DNA of 64,000 nucleotides from Culex pipiens pallens. Its lineage: Eukaryota > Arthropoda > Insecta > Diptera > Culicidae. Both the position numbers and the translations under genes were made by a program. The notes below the pieces were generated by a model. That model had not been told where the DNA came from. It did not search any database and saw only the letters and a list, made by a program, of their open reading frames with translations. The stretch is from NCBI RefSeq assembly GCF_016801865.2, contig NC_068939.1, positions 2,542,001 to 2,606,000 on the forward strand. Direction: 5' to 3'. Below are positions 1 through 13,026 of the stretch, piece after piece (position 1 is the first letter of the stretch; every line of letters starts with the position of its first letter).

Positions 1-254
1 TTTTCACAGTGCGGGAGCTTTCGGGGTGGTGTGGCTTGTTCTCTTTTGTGTCACAGCGCGTGACAACCGGAAACGGTTCACTTCCGCACCGTCGAGTTGT
101 CTGCTGCTGACTGTACTACTACACACCTTGCGGAACCAGTTGCCGCGGTGCAGCACCCTCTTGCAACCACTTTTTTTCCCCGCGGATTATGAAATGTTTA
201 CCAGCTGATGGAGAAGAACTAGGCCACGACCGGAACTTGCATCACAGTGGATCA
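1..254 (+). other. GC-richer block, possible untranslated 5' exon
   Basis: The first 254 bases are much richer in GC than the DNA that follows and show no repeat seen elsewhere in the window. The block ends at ATCA followed by GTAAGG, a fair splice-donor match. It could be an untranslated first exon of a plus-strand gene whose start codon might lie in the candidate exon at 3524-3663. No open frame in it looks like a known protein. This rests on base composition and one donor motif only. Confidence 0.2.
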
Positions 255-3240
255 GTAAGGGCGTAATTTTGTGTAATGTAACAATTTTTCTGACCGAAAG
301 CTGGAAATAAAGCTATTTTGTATCTTCAGTTAGTTTTTACAGCTCACAGATTAAATAAAATGACTCCATGCTCAAATCCCAGAAAAGGGCGAAAACCCAA
401 ATTTCACTGATAGAATAAAAAAAATCGATAAAAAACGATGAATCAATCATATCATAAAACGAAAAAATATAAACCAAAACTTAAAGATTGTTACTACACA
501 TTATGAGAACCTCCACACCAGAGATTTAAGTATTATTTTGAAATATTTGTATGAGGTTTTTTTTTACCACACTTTTAATAAATCAAATAATCAAATATAA
601 GGTCATTACAATTATATTTCAATATTTATTTACTGAAGAAATCAAGTTTTGCAACGAGTTTAACACAACTTTTTCGACTTGATTTTTTTTCAGTCGATGT
701 TGTTTCTCCGCTTGAATGTTATTTGCCGTCAAGTGCCGTAAGTGTCAAACTCCAAAACATGTCGTGCTGAAAACTTGAATTTATCAGAACCCATGTTGAT
801 CCTGAAATAGTAGTTTATTCAAATTCATCGTTCCAATCAAAATAATATTTAAAAAGTAGTACTTTTCGATCCGAGTGCAGAATCCCGTGCACAAAAGTAG
901 AAATTTTCAGTCCTTGTATCGAAAAATATTGCTGAAAAATATTAATTGCAAAAAGGACATGTCAGTACTGTTATATTTGGCCTTTTCGTCACTCCAGACA
1001 GGACAAAAGAAGCAACAGAACAGAAAATTTTAGTTTTTTTAACTATTAATTTTCAAAAATTTCTGTGTAAAATCGCATGCAAAAGCATGCACATCACTTT
1101 TGTGAGAAAAAGCATGTAATATTGTATGAGAAAACGTGTACACAAAAAGCATGTACCGAAGAAAAAAATCAGGTCTGCTTACCCCAAAAATAACATCAAT
1201 CCGGCGAGAGTCATATTCAGATTACCAAGTCCGCGGCCAAGTGGCGGCCAATATGGCGATGACGAAATATTGGAAAAATGCATTTCATTATTTAAAATGG
1301 GATCGCAGAACTCGAATTTAATGTTTAAAACAAGAAAAAAAATAAAACGATTTTTTTCTTTCGTGACTCGATTATCCGAAGTCCCATACAAACCTTCGGA
1401 TAATCGAAGTATGGATGATCGAAACATTTTCACAAAATAAAAGTGAACTGCGTGTTTTGTTAAATAGTGACCTGTTGTATCGGAATTGCAAAATAGTTCC
1501 AGCTGTCAAAAAGCTTATACGCCCTATTCAAATGTTGCTCCAGATTAAAAAGACAAATAACCGCAACTTAAGACTCATAAAAAATATGGAATTTTGCCGT
1601 CTTGTTATGATTCCATGAAAAAAAAAAATGGTTTTTTTGGTTAGGTAAGCTTATTTTTAATATTTTACTTAACAGTCGGTCGTAAATCCAGCAACCTAAT
1701 AATTGTTGTTGTTGTGTTGTTTGTAGAATCGTTTTACATATAGTGAATATGTTTTTATTCAATTTACTATTTCTGGACCCTGAATTCAGAACCATCATTG
1801 AAGTCATTGCCCCAAAAATGAAAGACTCCTTCTACGACTTTAAGGATTGGACCTCTTTGCTGTATACAGCGAATAAAAGAAAAAAATAAGAAAATTGAAG
1901 TTTTTTAAATCTCTATCAAACAGCATTTATATTTTCGCAACAATATCTCATAAACTAATGATCTAATTTTCAATGATAAAAAATAAAACATTTGTAAAAT
2001 TTTCTGATATTAACGAAAAAAATATTTTTTTAATTTTTGAACCAACTCTATGTGCGTAATATTGAATATTCGACCCTTTGGAAATGTTAGTCCATATATT
2101 TCCGCACGTGGTCGAAAGACCAGATTATGATTTACGACATAAGCCATTTATTTTTTGTTCATAATTTTTGTAGCACTTTAGCTAATTTAATAATTTCCAA
2201 TAAAAGTTGGACCAATTGGATCCCAAACCATTCCGAATGAAATCTCTTCAGCCAGTTCCGAAAAATAGGACCATTAGTTGCTGAGATATCAGCATATGAA
2301 TATTTGATCTTAATTAGTCAGAAAATCTAGTTTCTCCTATTTCTTTATAACCAGAGGCTTTATCTCAGCAAATTTTGGTCCATTCGTTAATGTCGTTGAA
2401 GCAAAATTTCAGAAAAATTTCTGATCTTTGTGGAAAAAATATTTACAAGAATAGTGGAAAATTTAGATAATTGGAAATAGTTAAATTAAACTTTTTCAAG
2501 AAGGCTTCCTGAAAGAAAATTTCGTGAAAATTTCCTAAATCTTTGCTGTGAGTTGAAAGTGAGTTGAACTTAAAATCGGTGCACTTTAAAATTCAACATT
2601 CCAAAAATGAAGTATTTTTTTCCGGACGTGATTTTAAATTTGATTTTTTTATTATAAGTTAATCTTGGGCAAACAAATCAAAACCACTCTAAAAAAATCT
2701 AAAAAAAAAGCTGGAGTTTTTGAGCAATTTGCTTTTTATGATATAAAAAAGTAGAAAAATATGTATTTTTTTAAAGAGCTGATTTGTTCTTAAGCCAAAA
2801 ATGGCAGATTTAAAGGATTATTTAAGCAAACATAAATAATTTTGAAAATCAAGAGCAAAGTGGTTGATAATAACAAAATAAATGTCAAAACTGAATAATC
2901 TACATTAAAAAGATGATTATGTTACAGACATGACCAATATAACAACGAATATTGTGAGGTAATAAACATACAAAAAATCGTTTTAGCAAATGTTAAATGA
3001 CTGAATTGTGACCGATTCTTTCAAAATGTCAAATTTCATAACCCAGTAGAAAAATCTTTAATTTCGACACCTATATTGCTCAAACTCTCATAGTTTTGTA
3101 AATGCAGTAAACCCAGTAAAACATACATTAAATTTACAAGAAAAATATTGAGGGAATCGCACTCCTTCGTTATGAAAGCCAAAAGTCGAAAATAAATTGG
3201 CTTATTTCAGCTGCTTAAAGTTCACATTTTGACCACTTTT
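255..3240. other. AT-rich non-coding stretch
   Basis: About 3 kb of AT-rich sequence with many A and T runs. No convincing exon, tRNA or complete transposon was seen. Around 1365-1425 there is a short palindromic motif (a GATTATCCGAAGTCCCATAC-like core) that recurs near 15335-15412, so at least part of the stretch is dispersed repeat. The open frames at 1126-1440 are low-complexity and have no recognisable domain. Confidence 0.5.
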
Positions 3241-5290
3241 GATCCCGTCAAACGCCCCCAATCTGACCTGGCCACCACACCGTCGTACATTTTCGCACAC
3301 TTTGCACACGCTACAGTAGTACAGTGTCCTTGCTGTCATGCTCTCCCTCGCCGCATCCCTCTCGTCAGCGCAAACGGATGTTGCACTGCTTTCGTTTAAC
3401 GCGAGCGTAATGCCAGGGAGCCGTGCACAAATTCCTTCACAATTATCTCACCATGACGACACGAGGTACAAGTGCATAATCCCCTTCCGTTGAACCGGCA
3501 CATTTTGGAGCAAGCAACTTCAGTGTCCCACTTCGCGGACCGACACACCGAGTGGCATCATGACGGATTTTAATCCGCTTGTCTCGGCTGATGAATCCGG
3601 TTCCTTTTGGTTACCCAGAACCAGCAGCAACGGAGCGGCATCCTGTCAGAGATGTCCCAACATGTAAGTACAGTGCATTAGCAGAGTTGGGGTTCCCAGT
3701 GGTGTTTACCCAGGAACACAAATATTTGCACACATTTTTGGACAACCGAACCGGAACATAATGCTGGTCGCGGATTTGGACGAGTTAAATACTTCCGCGC
3801 CAACATTTTTCATCCCGCTCCTCTGTCTTTAATGACCACGCGGGGGCCTTTTAAAAACAGTCTATCCACATTAAGCCCGGCGAATCGCGCCATAATTTGG
3901 GCCGACATGCCACCACCAGCGGCGGTTCCCACGAGAGGTTGTGGTTCCCGGTGGACACGCACACCGCCAGTGGCGGTGTAAGGTGTGATGCTGCGGTCAG
4001 GTCCAAAATAAATGACACTTTTTCTGGCCGCTCCCGAAAGAGTTGGTCCCGCGGGATCTGTTTGTTTTAAAATGTCCCCCCAACAACGAACAACACGAGT
4101 GCATCTAACAGGGGTCCAGCATGTTGTTTAACCGCGGAGTACCGGGAACGGGACGGTCACCGCGAGCCGTGGTCCATTTTGTGGCCGCTCGTCCTGACAG
4201 GTATATGGTCTCTGTACGCACCGAGGTCTGGTCTCTGGCATGAATTATGGGTCCGATTTAAATCTACTCCGCTTTAAGTAGCTTCTCCTAGATTATTCCT
4301 GCTGGTGGCGGTTATGACGTCCAAAATGGTCCACAACTGACTCAGCAATGGGCTGATAAATGGCTCCATCATCATCGTCCATGCTTGCTTTTTTTCACTT
4401 CCCATGCGAGCTTTATTGAGGAAGTTTTAATGAACGGCCATTCGAGAGTGATTCGGATGGTTCTAAAATTGCTTTACGGTCCTTCCGTCCATTCATGGAC
4501 GGTAGTGTTGTGTAGGTCCCGCCGGGACCATTAAGGAGGGTGCTTACAATTTTATTAATATGTGTGTGCAAATTTTATTTGCACCGATCCTGGCGCCGTT
4601 GGGGAAATCAGGTTCGAAGAACTCGTTCCGAACGGTGCTATCCCCAGCAGACATAAAGAAGTGATTATTCAACAAGTCAATAAAACTTTATTACACACAC
4701 ATCGCATACATGGTCCATGTTGTTTTGGCGCAAATCTAGTCCAGAGCCCATTAGGATCAAAGCTAGAGGGGGGGAGTTGTTTTGGCCAGTCCCAGATTGG
4801 AAACCACATCCAAGCGATAAACTTTCGACGGAATTCCACCGCAAAGAGGACCCTTCGGTATCCCAGCCCCACTCACTGCATGCATAAACGGAGGGGTGAA
4901 ATGTGAAGCGAAAGTTGAAACTAGATTCTGATGAGTACCGTAAAAATCACAACAGCAGCTGGCCCCGAGATAAACTTCGACGGAATCCTCGCACGAAATA
5001 TTCCAGAATCGTTTTGGGTTACACTTGACCCCCTACACGTTGGAATTTGAAGGTTGTTCCTGGCGGACCGCATCCAGAGATGTTGTTATTTTGCACTACT
5101 AGCGAGGGACTGATGCCTGCAATGGTGCAGTATTTGAACACGACGAACCGCACAGAACACAGGATAGTGGGGTGCTGCTGCAGTAATACTGACCGTTTTC
5201 GGGAATGTTTTGCAGCAAACGTATCAATCGTAACTGCTGCACCACCAGTGCTGCTGCTGCTGCTTCAGCGATACTAACAAGTTTGAAATT
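3241..5290. other. GC-richer apparently single-copy block
   Basis: About 2 kb with balanced base composition that stands out from its AT-rich flanks. I saw no copies of it in the window. It contains the candidate start exon at 3524-3663. The rest shows short CTG/CAG runs (for example near 5245-5270) and no other exon I can support. It could be a promoter or intronic regulatory region of a plus-strand gene. Confidence 0.35.
3560..3663 (+). CDS. Candidate first coding exon, unknown protein
   Basis: An ATG at 3560 opens 34 codons plus two bases, beginning MTDFNPLVSADESG and ending with a Cys-x-x-Cys-Pro-Asn stretch. The frame stops directly at AT|GTAAGTA, a near-perfect splice donor at 3664, and without splicing it would end in TAA two bases later. 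Upstream, CTTCAG at 3518-3523 is a plausible acceptor, which would make 3524-3559 untranslated leader. The residue mix (Asp, Glu, Ser, Trp, Pro, Cys) looks less random than most frames here. I do not recognise the protein. The next exon, starting in phase 2, was not found. It could be a chance frame next to a chance donor. Confidence 0.3.
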
Positions 5291-5496
5291 TTAAAAGTGC
5301 GATCGTCTGTGAAACAGGAGCTTTTATTTTCGCCTTTCGGATTGAAAAAATTTAAAAATTGAAAAAAAAATGTACGTTATGAAGAGAACTCCAAGATCTA
5401 ACTCTGGAACTGGAATAGACTTATTAACTACTCTGTATCAGACTCGAATATTTATACCAAGTTTCGATCATCCGAAATTCCAATCATTTTTAATTT

Positions 5497-7530
5497 TTGT
5501 ATTCTTTATTTTCTAAATTTTCTGAATTTTCTAAATTTTCTGCAGTTTTTGGATTTATTGAATTTCTCAATTTTATGAATTTTCTTAACTTTTTGAACTT
5601 TCAGAATTTTCTAATTTTTCTGAATTTTCTGAATTTTATGAATATTCTAAATTTTCTAAATTTTCAAAATTTTCTGAATTTTCTAAATTTTCTGATTTTA
5701 TTTTTTTTGATTTTTTGTTAAATTTTAGAGATTTACTAAATTTTCTGAATTTTGTAAAATTTCTGAATTTCCATTTTTTTTTTAATTTCTAAAATTTTTA
5801 AATTTTCTGGTTTTCTGAATTTTCTGAATTTTCAAAATTTTCAGAATTTTCAGAATTTTCAGAATTTTCAGAATTTTCAGAATTTTCAGAATTTTCAGAA
5901 TTTTCAGAATTTTCTGAATTTTCTGAATTTTCTGAATTTTCAGAATTTTCTGAATTTTCTGAATTTTCTGAATTTTCTGAATTTTCTGAATTTTCTGAAT
6001 TTTCTGAATTTTCTGAATTTTCTGAATTTTCTGAATTTTCTGAATTTTCTGAATTTTCTAAAATTTCTGAATTTTCTGAATTTTCTGAATTTTCTGAATT
6101 TTCTGAATTTTCTGAGTTTTCTGAATTTTCTGAATTTTCTGAATTTTCTGAATTTTCTGAATTTTCTGAATTTTCTGAATTTTCTGAATTTTCTGAATTT
6201 TCTGAATTTTCAGAATTTTCTGAATTTTCTGAATTTTCTGAATTTTCAGAATTTTCAGAATTTTCAGAATTTTCAGAATTTTCTGAAAATTCTGAATTTT
6301 CTGAATTTTCAGAATTTTCAGAATTTTCAGAATTTTCTGAAAATTCTGAATTTTCTGAATTTTCTGAATTTTCTGAATTTTCTGAATTTTCTGAATTTTC
6401 TGAATTTTTTAAATTTTATGAATTTTCTGAATTTTCTGAATTTTCTGAATTTTCTGAATTTTCTGAATTTTCTGAATTTTCTGAATTTTCTGAATTTTCT
6501 GAGTTTTCTGAATTTTCTGAATTTTCAAAATTTTCAGAATTTTCAGAATTTTCAGAATTTTCAGAATTTTCTAAAATTTCTGAATTTTCTGAATTTTCTG
6601 AATTTTCTGAATTTTCTGAATTTTCTGAATTTTCTGAATTTTCTGAGTTTTCTGAATTTTCTGAATTTTCTGAATTTTCTGAATTTTCTGAATTTTCTGA
6701 ATTTTCTGAATTTTCTGAATTTTCTGAATTTTCTGAATTTTCTGAATTTTCTGAATTTTCTGAATTTTCTGAATTTTCTGAATTTTCTGAATTTTCTGAA
6801 TTTTCTAAATTTTCTGAATTTTCTGAATTTTCTGAATTTTCTGAATTTTCTGAATTTTCTGAATTTTCTGAATTTTCTGAATTTTCTGAATTTTCTGAAT
6901 TTTCTGAATTTTCTGAATTTTCTGAATTTTCTGAATTTTCTGAATTTTCTGAATTTTCTGAATTTTCTGAATTTTCTAAATTTTCTGAATTTTCAAAATT
7001 TTCTGAATTTTCTGAATTTTTTGAATTTTCTAAATTTTCTGAATTTTCTGAATTTTCTGAATTTTCTGAATTTTCTGAATTTTCTGAATTTTCTGAATTT
7101 TCTGAATTTTCTGAATTTTCTGAATTTTCTGATTTTTTTGAATTTTCTGAATTTTCTGAATTTTTTGAATTTTCTGAATTTTCAAAAATTTTTGAATTTT
7201 CAAAATTTTCTGAATTTTCTAAATTTTTTGAATCTGCTGAATTTTCAGAATTTTCAGAATTTTCAGAATTTTCAGAATTTTCAGAATTTTCAGAATTTTT
7301 AGAATTTTCAGAATTTTTAGAATTTTCAGAATTTTCAAAATTTTCAGAATTTTCAGAATTTTTAGAATTTTCAGAATTTTCAGAATTTTCAGAATTTTCA
7401 GAATTTTCAGAATTTTCAGAATTTTCAAAATTTTCAGAATTTTCAGAATTTTCAAAATTTTCAGAATTTTCAGAATTTTCAGAATTTTCAGAATTTTCAG
7501 AATTTTCAAAATTTTCAGAATTTTCATTTT
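5497..7530. repeat. 9-bp satellite array (TTTTCTGAA/TTTTCAGAA)
   Basis: Roughly 2 kb of a 9-base unit in tandem. Long uniform runs of the TTTTCTGAA form alternate with runs of the TTTTCAGAA form, plus occasional TTTTCAAAA, TTTTCTAAA and TTTTCTGAG variants. The left edge (5500-5830) is degenerate. The middle (about 6560-7160) is almost pure CTGA type and the right part (7240-7530) almost pure CAGA type. Because the unit is a multiple of three, each frame is open for hundreds of codons: the plus strand reads Asn-Phe-Leu repeats and the minus strand Lys-Ile-Leu repeats. I regard these frames as artefacts. Confidence 0.95.
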
Positions 7531-7590
7531 TTTTCTATTTTCTGTATTTTCTAAATATTTTGATTTGTTTAAATTTTGGATTTTTAGAAT

Positions 7591-7735
7591 TTTCATAATT
7601 TGTCTGAATTTGACTGAATTTGGCGGAATTTGTCTGAATTTGTCTGAATTTGTCTGAATTTGTCTGAATTTGTCTGAATTTGTATGAATTTGTATGAATT
7701 TGTCTGAATTTGTCTGTATTTGTCTGTATTTGTCT
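7591..7735. repeat. 10-bp tandem array (TTTGTCTGAA)
   Basis: About 14 copies of a TTTGTCTGAA-like 10-mer follow the 9-bp array after a short spacer. Variants include TTTGGCGGAA, TTTGTATGAA and TTTGTCTGTA. The unit looks like the neighbouring 9-mer with an inserted G and altered first bases, so the two arrays may share an origin. The minus-strand frame across it (Gln-Thr-Asn-Ser-like repeats) is not a gene. Confidence 0.85.
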
Positions 7736-7879
7736 AATATTTTGAATTTCTGGTATTTTTTTTATTTTTGCATATTTTTGGAGACCTTTAAATATTGCCT
7801 TCAAATAATAACTGCCCAAGATTGACAAAATTGTAAATTTGGTTCAAGGTCAGGTGCTCGTCCAAGTCTGCAATATGCG

Positions 7880-10145
7880 TTATTCAAAACAGGGCAGTTA
7901 TGTAATCTCAGATGGAATAAATTTCCCCTAAATCACTTTTCCTGCGAATCAGACACATGCAATTCAAAATCGCACCAGATTCCGATAGCCCACATCCACT
8001 GATCCACTTATCGAGAACTCCCCGCGACATATTCGCCGCTGCCGCTGATTCTGCGACAAACTGGTCCGCCACATTCCGAGTTTTGGCCGTACGCGGACGG
8101 ATGCTGTCAGTCTGCATACATCATCATCGTCGTCGTCGTCGTCGGCGGCGTCGACTTTTCGTCAACCAGACTCACCCCGCTCTCATATCTGTCAGTATTT
8201 TTCGGTATTGCTAGTGGTGGTGGTGGCAGTTCAATTGAACTGGCCAGCTCAATGGTCGTTATTTTTAGTGGAGTTTTTTTTTCTTCTCTCTACTTGCTAC
8301 CTTTCCTCAAACCAGAATATAGCCAAAACTGCTGCTCTGCTGAGCAATTACGTCTTTGCGAGACTGATGCCATTTGTCATTTCGGTGGACAAGTTTGGAA
8401 AGTGTCTCTTTCTCTCTGTTGTGTGTTGGCAAAATATGAAACAAAACAACGATCGAATGTTTCCAAAATGTTGAGAAGCGATTTGCATTTATCGATTTGG
8501 TCGGACAGATTGCCTCGTTGATTGATTTCGAAGTCAAAGTTCAAGTTCAAATCGAATCTGACGGCAGCAACAGTAAAACTTCTAGAAAAGATTATTTCAA
8601 AAAGGCGAGAGATAACCAAAGTTTTTGGGACGCACCAAAAAACAACAACAAACGATTGATGAGTTGTGAGTTTAGAAGAGGTACTGAAACGGATCTGTGT
8701 CGCAAAAAAAGCACACTGTTTAAACACGCGGTTCGATCATAAACCAAGACCACCAGCCAGACGACGAACAAGTATGAAGTCATCGTAAAATTGTTTGACG
8801 ATTGTTGAGGCGATAAAAAGAACAGACGCGATTTGAGCAAATAAATATGCTGCCATTTCGAGATTTGCAGTTTTGCATGAAATCAATATGACTAGACAGT
8901 GAGAATCTGACTTAATTTTAACAGTATCTTTAAAAAAGTAAAAAAAAAAAAGTTTGAAATTCAAACCAATGGAAATGATAACCATCTGAAAATTTTGCCC
9001 TTTGCCCTTAATCCACACTATTAGAAAATAGATCGATCTAGTTTCTCCCCCGCAGAACACGTTTGCCCAAGTAACTTTGAAACTTTACAACTTTGCACTT
9101 CCAACTGACACTATCTATCTGGTTAACTTTTGCCAAGTAACATTGTTCTGCAAAGTTGCATTTCTTTCCCAGATCAATCATCTCCCTCTGGGTGGGGCCC
9201 GGGTAGCACTAGCAAAGCTTATTCTCTGGAATCCAGGTTATCAATCCGAGCCCACCGCCCATTATTATTCCCACAAAGGGGAAACACCATTGCTTCTTCT
9301 GGTGCTGTGCGGTTGCTCTCCGTTTTCCGTTTTCCGGGGTTTTGTGTGAATGTGCAAAAGTTGAGAATTAGTTCTCTGGAAAATTAAACTTTGTAATTGC
9401 AAACGATAACGTAATTAATCTATTAAAACAGCATTGAGAAAACGCCGGCGGAAAACACCCACTGACACACCATACTACGCCAAGGATGTGCGGAAACTTT
9501 GGTGCCAATTCCAGAAGAAGGGCGGAGGTTGCCACTGGTAAACTCGATTCCCGTTTCTGTACGGAAGCTTCCCTCGTCCCCTCATTCTTTCGAGGAAAAC
9601 CTCTGACTTTGGCATTAAGCAATGTGCAGCCGAAGCAGCTTTCTTCGCCGAGTGTCGAGAGCGCGTTGAATGCAAACCAAAATTGGGAAGCGGAAATTTT
9701 TGCGTCAACGAGAAAACTTTGCCCTCGGGCCATTTTCCACAGGTTCCGAGGTTGAAAGGAGAACCGGGGGGGAAGCGCGGTTTTGCAGAAACTTTTTTTT
9801 AACCCGCAAGATGGTGCCAACACCACGAGGAAAAGAATGCCCCGGCGCTCAAAATTAGTAGTGACGAAGCGTTTGTCAAAGATAAAGTTGCTTTAGGGCT
9901 TGTTTCTTCTCACGTACCCAGCGTGCAACAACCCTGCAATTGCGCCACGCCAAAAGTAGGGAGCAGCAGCAGCAGCAAAAAAAACGACGCCATTTCTCCA
10001 AAGCGGTCCCACGGGGGGAGATCCCCTCATTTGCATTAATTCCAGCGATAGAGGAAAGCTTTGGTAACGATGGTGGCGAACAAAAAAAGGATATTCAGCG
10101 AAACTGTTCCACGCGAAATGGAAACCTATTGAATTTGGCCTTCAA
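7880..10145. other. GC-richer apparently single-copy block
   Basis: About 2.3 kb of moderately GC-rich DNA. It contains a CGT/CGG trinucleotide run near 8127-8150 and CAG runs near 9965-9980. Several overlapping frames of 60-150 codons exist on both strands (for example 9368-9826 minus), but none has a recognisable domain or convincing splice sites. I saw no copies elsewhere in the window. It may be intronic or regulatory DNA. Confidence 0.35.
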
Positions 10146-10239
10146 TTGAAAAATCAGATTTTGGTATATCTACTCAAAGTTAAATAATCTTAAGAATTAA
10201 AAAATATAGACTCGAAAAAAATATACAAGAAATGTATAA

Positions 10240-10620
10240 AAGAGTAATTTTCTTCGATTTCGCAAATCGACTTTTCTTTGTATTTTTATGATTTGGATGA
10301 AACTTTTTCCATGCATTTTCTATGTCAAAAGAAGTCATTTTGCATCATTAGTGTTTCCTACAAGTCTCCATATAATGTTGGGGTGCTGGTCATACAAAAT
10401 GGGTAGGTAAATGAATGAAATTCTGTATCTTGAGAATAGTTTTTAGATCGATTTGGTATCTTCGGCAAAATTGTAGATTGAGACTTTCCGGAAAAAAATA
10501 TGTAAACGGAAAAAAATCATTTCTTTAATTTAACTTTTTATCACTAAAAGTTTAATTTCCAAAATACGTATTTTTGAATTGTAATATGTTTTAGTTTAAG
10601 ATCTCCTGAGCCATAGTGAG
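10240..10620 (+). repeat. Dispersed repeat, CATTTTGCATCATTAG family
   Basis: This stretch contains the landmark GTCATTTTGCATCATTAG followed by a run mentioning GATCGATTTGGTATCTTCGG. Related copies lie at 38575-38700, 47190-47400 and 57890-58130 on the same strand. All four are AT-rich and diverged and have no long open frame. The family spans several hundred bases and is probably an old non-coding transposon, but its ends were not resolved. Confidence 0.6.
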
Positions 10621-11390
10621 TGAGAGTTGAAAAAAATCGGAAAGGAAAATATCAGGTTTTAAGGAAAATATCGGAAACCTGGAATTTTTTTATAAATGTT
10701 CGATTTCCTTTAATTTTTTTTTTGCATTTTTGAAATACTTCTTGAAAGAAAAGCACGTCTAAAAAACAAATATTTTAGAAAGGTTACTCTCTGGTACCGG
10801 TAATTCGGACAATTAGTTTCTGAGACGGTAATGTTATACGATAACGGACGATTACTTTTTTTTATCTTTCTAAAAGTGACTTAATCCAATCAAATTATTT
10901 TAAATTGTCAATGCTTTCACTAAGAATATATTTTTATGATAATGTTGTAAGTTTCAAAGTATAAATACTCAAAATAGAAATACCATATAATTTCCTTACT
11001 TTCGACATTAATTTTTTTTGCGACCACATTTTGGTCAAATTTGAGTCGTTGATTGCATTTAAGCCTACCAAATACATTTTCTCAGTATTTCAACACCGCC
11101 ATTTTGGCCGCCATCTTGAAATTAAAAATTCAAAATCACTTTAGAGCATGTTTGGGGTCTTATGCAAGCTCAACAATCAAAAACAAAACAAAACAAAATG
11201 TTATTGAAGTTTTTTTTGAGGCGTATAATCGAGTCTGGACTGTATTTAAAAAAAATGAAAATTTCATTATTTGTAATAATATAGATACCCATATTGCAAA
11301 TTATGAGAATTTTAATATTTACAAAATGTACGATATTTTGTGAATTATGGATGGATATGGATATCAATCACGAATCATGCAAAATTGTGT
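10621..11390. other. AT-rich repeat-bearing stretch
   Basis: AT-rich DNA without a gene. The right part (11260-11340) carries a motif with ATACCCATATTGCAAATTATG that recurs in related form at 12370-12510 and near 49710-49730, so it belongs to another dispersed family. Confidence 0.45.
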
Positions 11391-11391
11391 A

Positions 11392-12306
11392 CCGTAAACC
11401 GGGGTGACATTGATAGGATTTAAATTTATTTTTGGAATATTTTCCAACTGTTAAGGTTTTTTCTCATGATTATTATTTTTTAAACATGTAATGGGATAGG
11501 CCACAAAATGCCCATGCACTATTTTTGAAAAAACAAACTATTTTCAGAGTGTTTAAAAAATAGTTATCTTTAAAATTCTTATTTTGAATTCCGGGGTGAC
11601 TTTGAAAGTCATAGTTTTTCTTGTTAAAATCAAATTTAATGTGTTCAATTTTTATGTTTACGTCAAATGTACCATCACTAAAGTTGCTGATATATTTTTT
11701 AAGAAAAAAAAATCAATTTTTATGTTTAGTTAACTAAGTTTATAAGCTTTTTAACGGAATACATATAAATTTAAGCTAATATTTTTAAAAGTAAAAATTT
11801 TGCTTTAAATTCGTTGAAACTAGTTTTGTTTATATTATTATCGATTTATATTTCATTTGTAACTGAATTCGAAGCATAAATCAAAAAAAATCACATTTTA
11901 TATGAAATTTGTACTACTGAAAATGTCTATAAATTTGAAGATTTTTTTAAATGTTTCAAAAACACATATTATTTATTATTTACAAACTAATTTTACCTTC
12001 TTCTGGTGGAAAATTGTCCAGAGAATCTGAAAATACATTCCGTTTTCCGAATGGCAATCATATTCATTGAGTAAATCATGACACTTTGAGAATTTTAAAA
12101 TAATGCTATTAATCAACATTTTCCTAATTATATTAAACTAACATTTTAATTTTTTAAATTTTAGAAAAAAAAAACTGCTTTTAGACGTACTTTGAACACT
12201 TCTCTACCACGGTCAGTATGATTCCATACCAAACCGTACGTATTTAATTTGTACTCTTCATTTTACAGAAAAATCTCAAACCTATTCAAGTCACCACGTT
12301 TTACGA
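11392..12306. mobile_element. TA-flanked terminal inverted repeat element
   Basis: The left end reads CCGTAAACCGGGGTGACATT. The reverse complement of the right end reads TCGTAAAACGTGGTGACTTG, giving imperfect inverted ends of about 28 bp. Both ends are directly preceded by TA in element orientation, which fits a TA target-site duplication of the Tc1/mariner type. The 915-bp interior is AT-rich with no transposase frame, and a second GGGGTGAC motif lies inside near 11592. It is therefore a non-autonomous MITE-like element. The superfamily is inferred from the TA only. Confidence 0.6.
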
Positions 12307-13005
12307 TATGCATTTTCACTTAACTAGAGTTTTGTTTGTAAAATACCAAAATTGTCGCAAAATACCGTATTCGCAATATGGGTATCAAATGAAGCGGATT
12401 GTTAAATGCATTTTCAATTTAATTTCGTATTTTTGTAAAACATGCATTTTTCACAAATTACTGTACTTTTCGAAAAACACTAAAAAAGTTATAAACTGCA
12501 ATATGGGTATTAAAAGAACCAAAATTCCCGATAATAAAGATCATTATCGCACCTCGATAATGTACTGAGCAGTAGCCGCGAGAGCAAATAAAATTGTGGA
12601 GTTCGACGAAGTCTTTGGTGAAGTAAACCAAACTAGGGTTTGAAGTGAATTAGTGTTCAGAATGCATGAAATGATCACTTGGGATAGTACCGAATGTTAA
12701 TATTTTATTTGTGTTTGGCTCGAAATGATTTGCAATCATTAGTTTCCAAAAAAAAAACATAGTTTAAAAAAAACTTAACGTAAACCAAATTTTATTCAAA
12801 ATGAAAATAAAGGCAAGAAAATGTATTTTGAACTGTTTTCGGATGATTATAATCCTGTTTTTGTTAAATAAAGTCTTTTGAAAATTATTTTTGTGTTCGT
12901 CCTGGGCGACACAAACTAATTGAAATATTTGCAACCAACGGCCTTTTTCAATTGGAAAATTTTGTTCAAGCGATTCAATCGTAAACCGAACAAAAAGCAT
13001 TAATT
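12307..13005. repeat. Mixed repeat remnants
   Basis: The part 12310-12520 belongs to the family with ATATGGGTATCAAATGAAG-like motifs also seen near 11270 and 49710. The part 12550-12735 matches the right half of the element at 21571-22428: both share GTGAATTAGTGTT, GAATGTTTA-like and TTTGGCTCGAA segments. This copy therefore looks like a decayed relic with one end preserved. No gene is seen. Confidence 0.5.
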
Positions 13006-13026
13006 ATTGTTTATTTTTCAAATTTA
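13006..13026. repeat. Left target-site duplication of retroelement
   Basis: These 21 bases (ATTGTTTATTTTTCAAATTT plus A) are repeated exactly at 15084-15104. They flank the poly(A)-tailed element between them and mark a target-primed reverse transcription insertion. Confidence 0.85.

Noticed and set aside
6418..7302. 294-codon plus-strand frame of Asn-Phe-Leu repeats
   Set aside because: Produced by the 9-bp satellite, whose unit is a multiple of three; all frames are open in such arrays.
7219..7596. 125-codon minus-strand frame of Lys-Ile-Leu repeats
   Set aside because: The same satellite read on the other strand; no domain or splice context.
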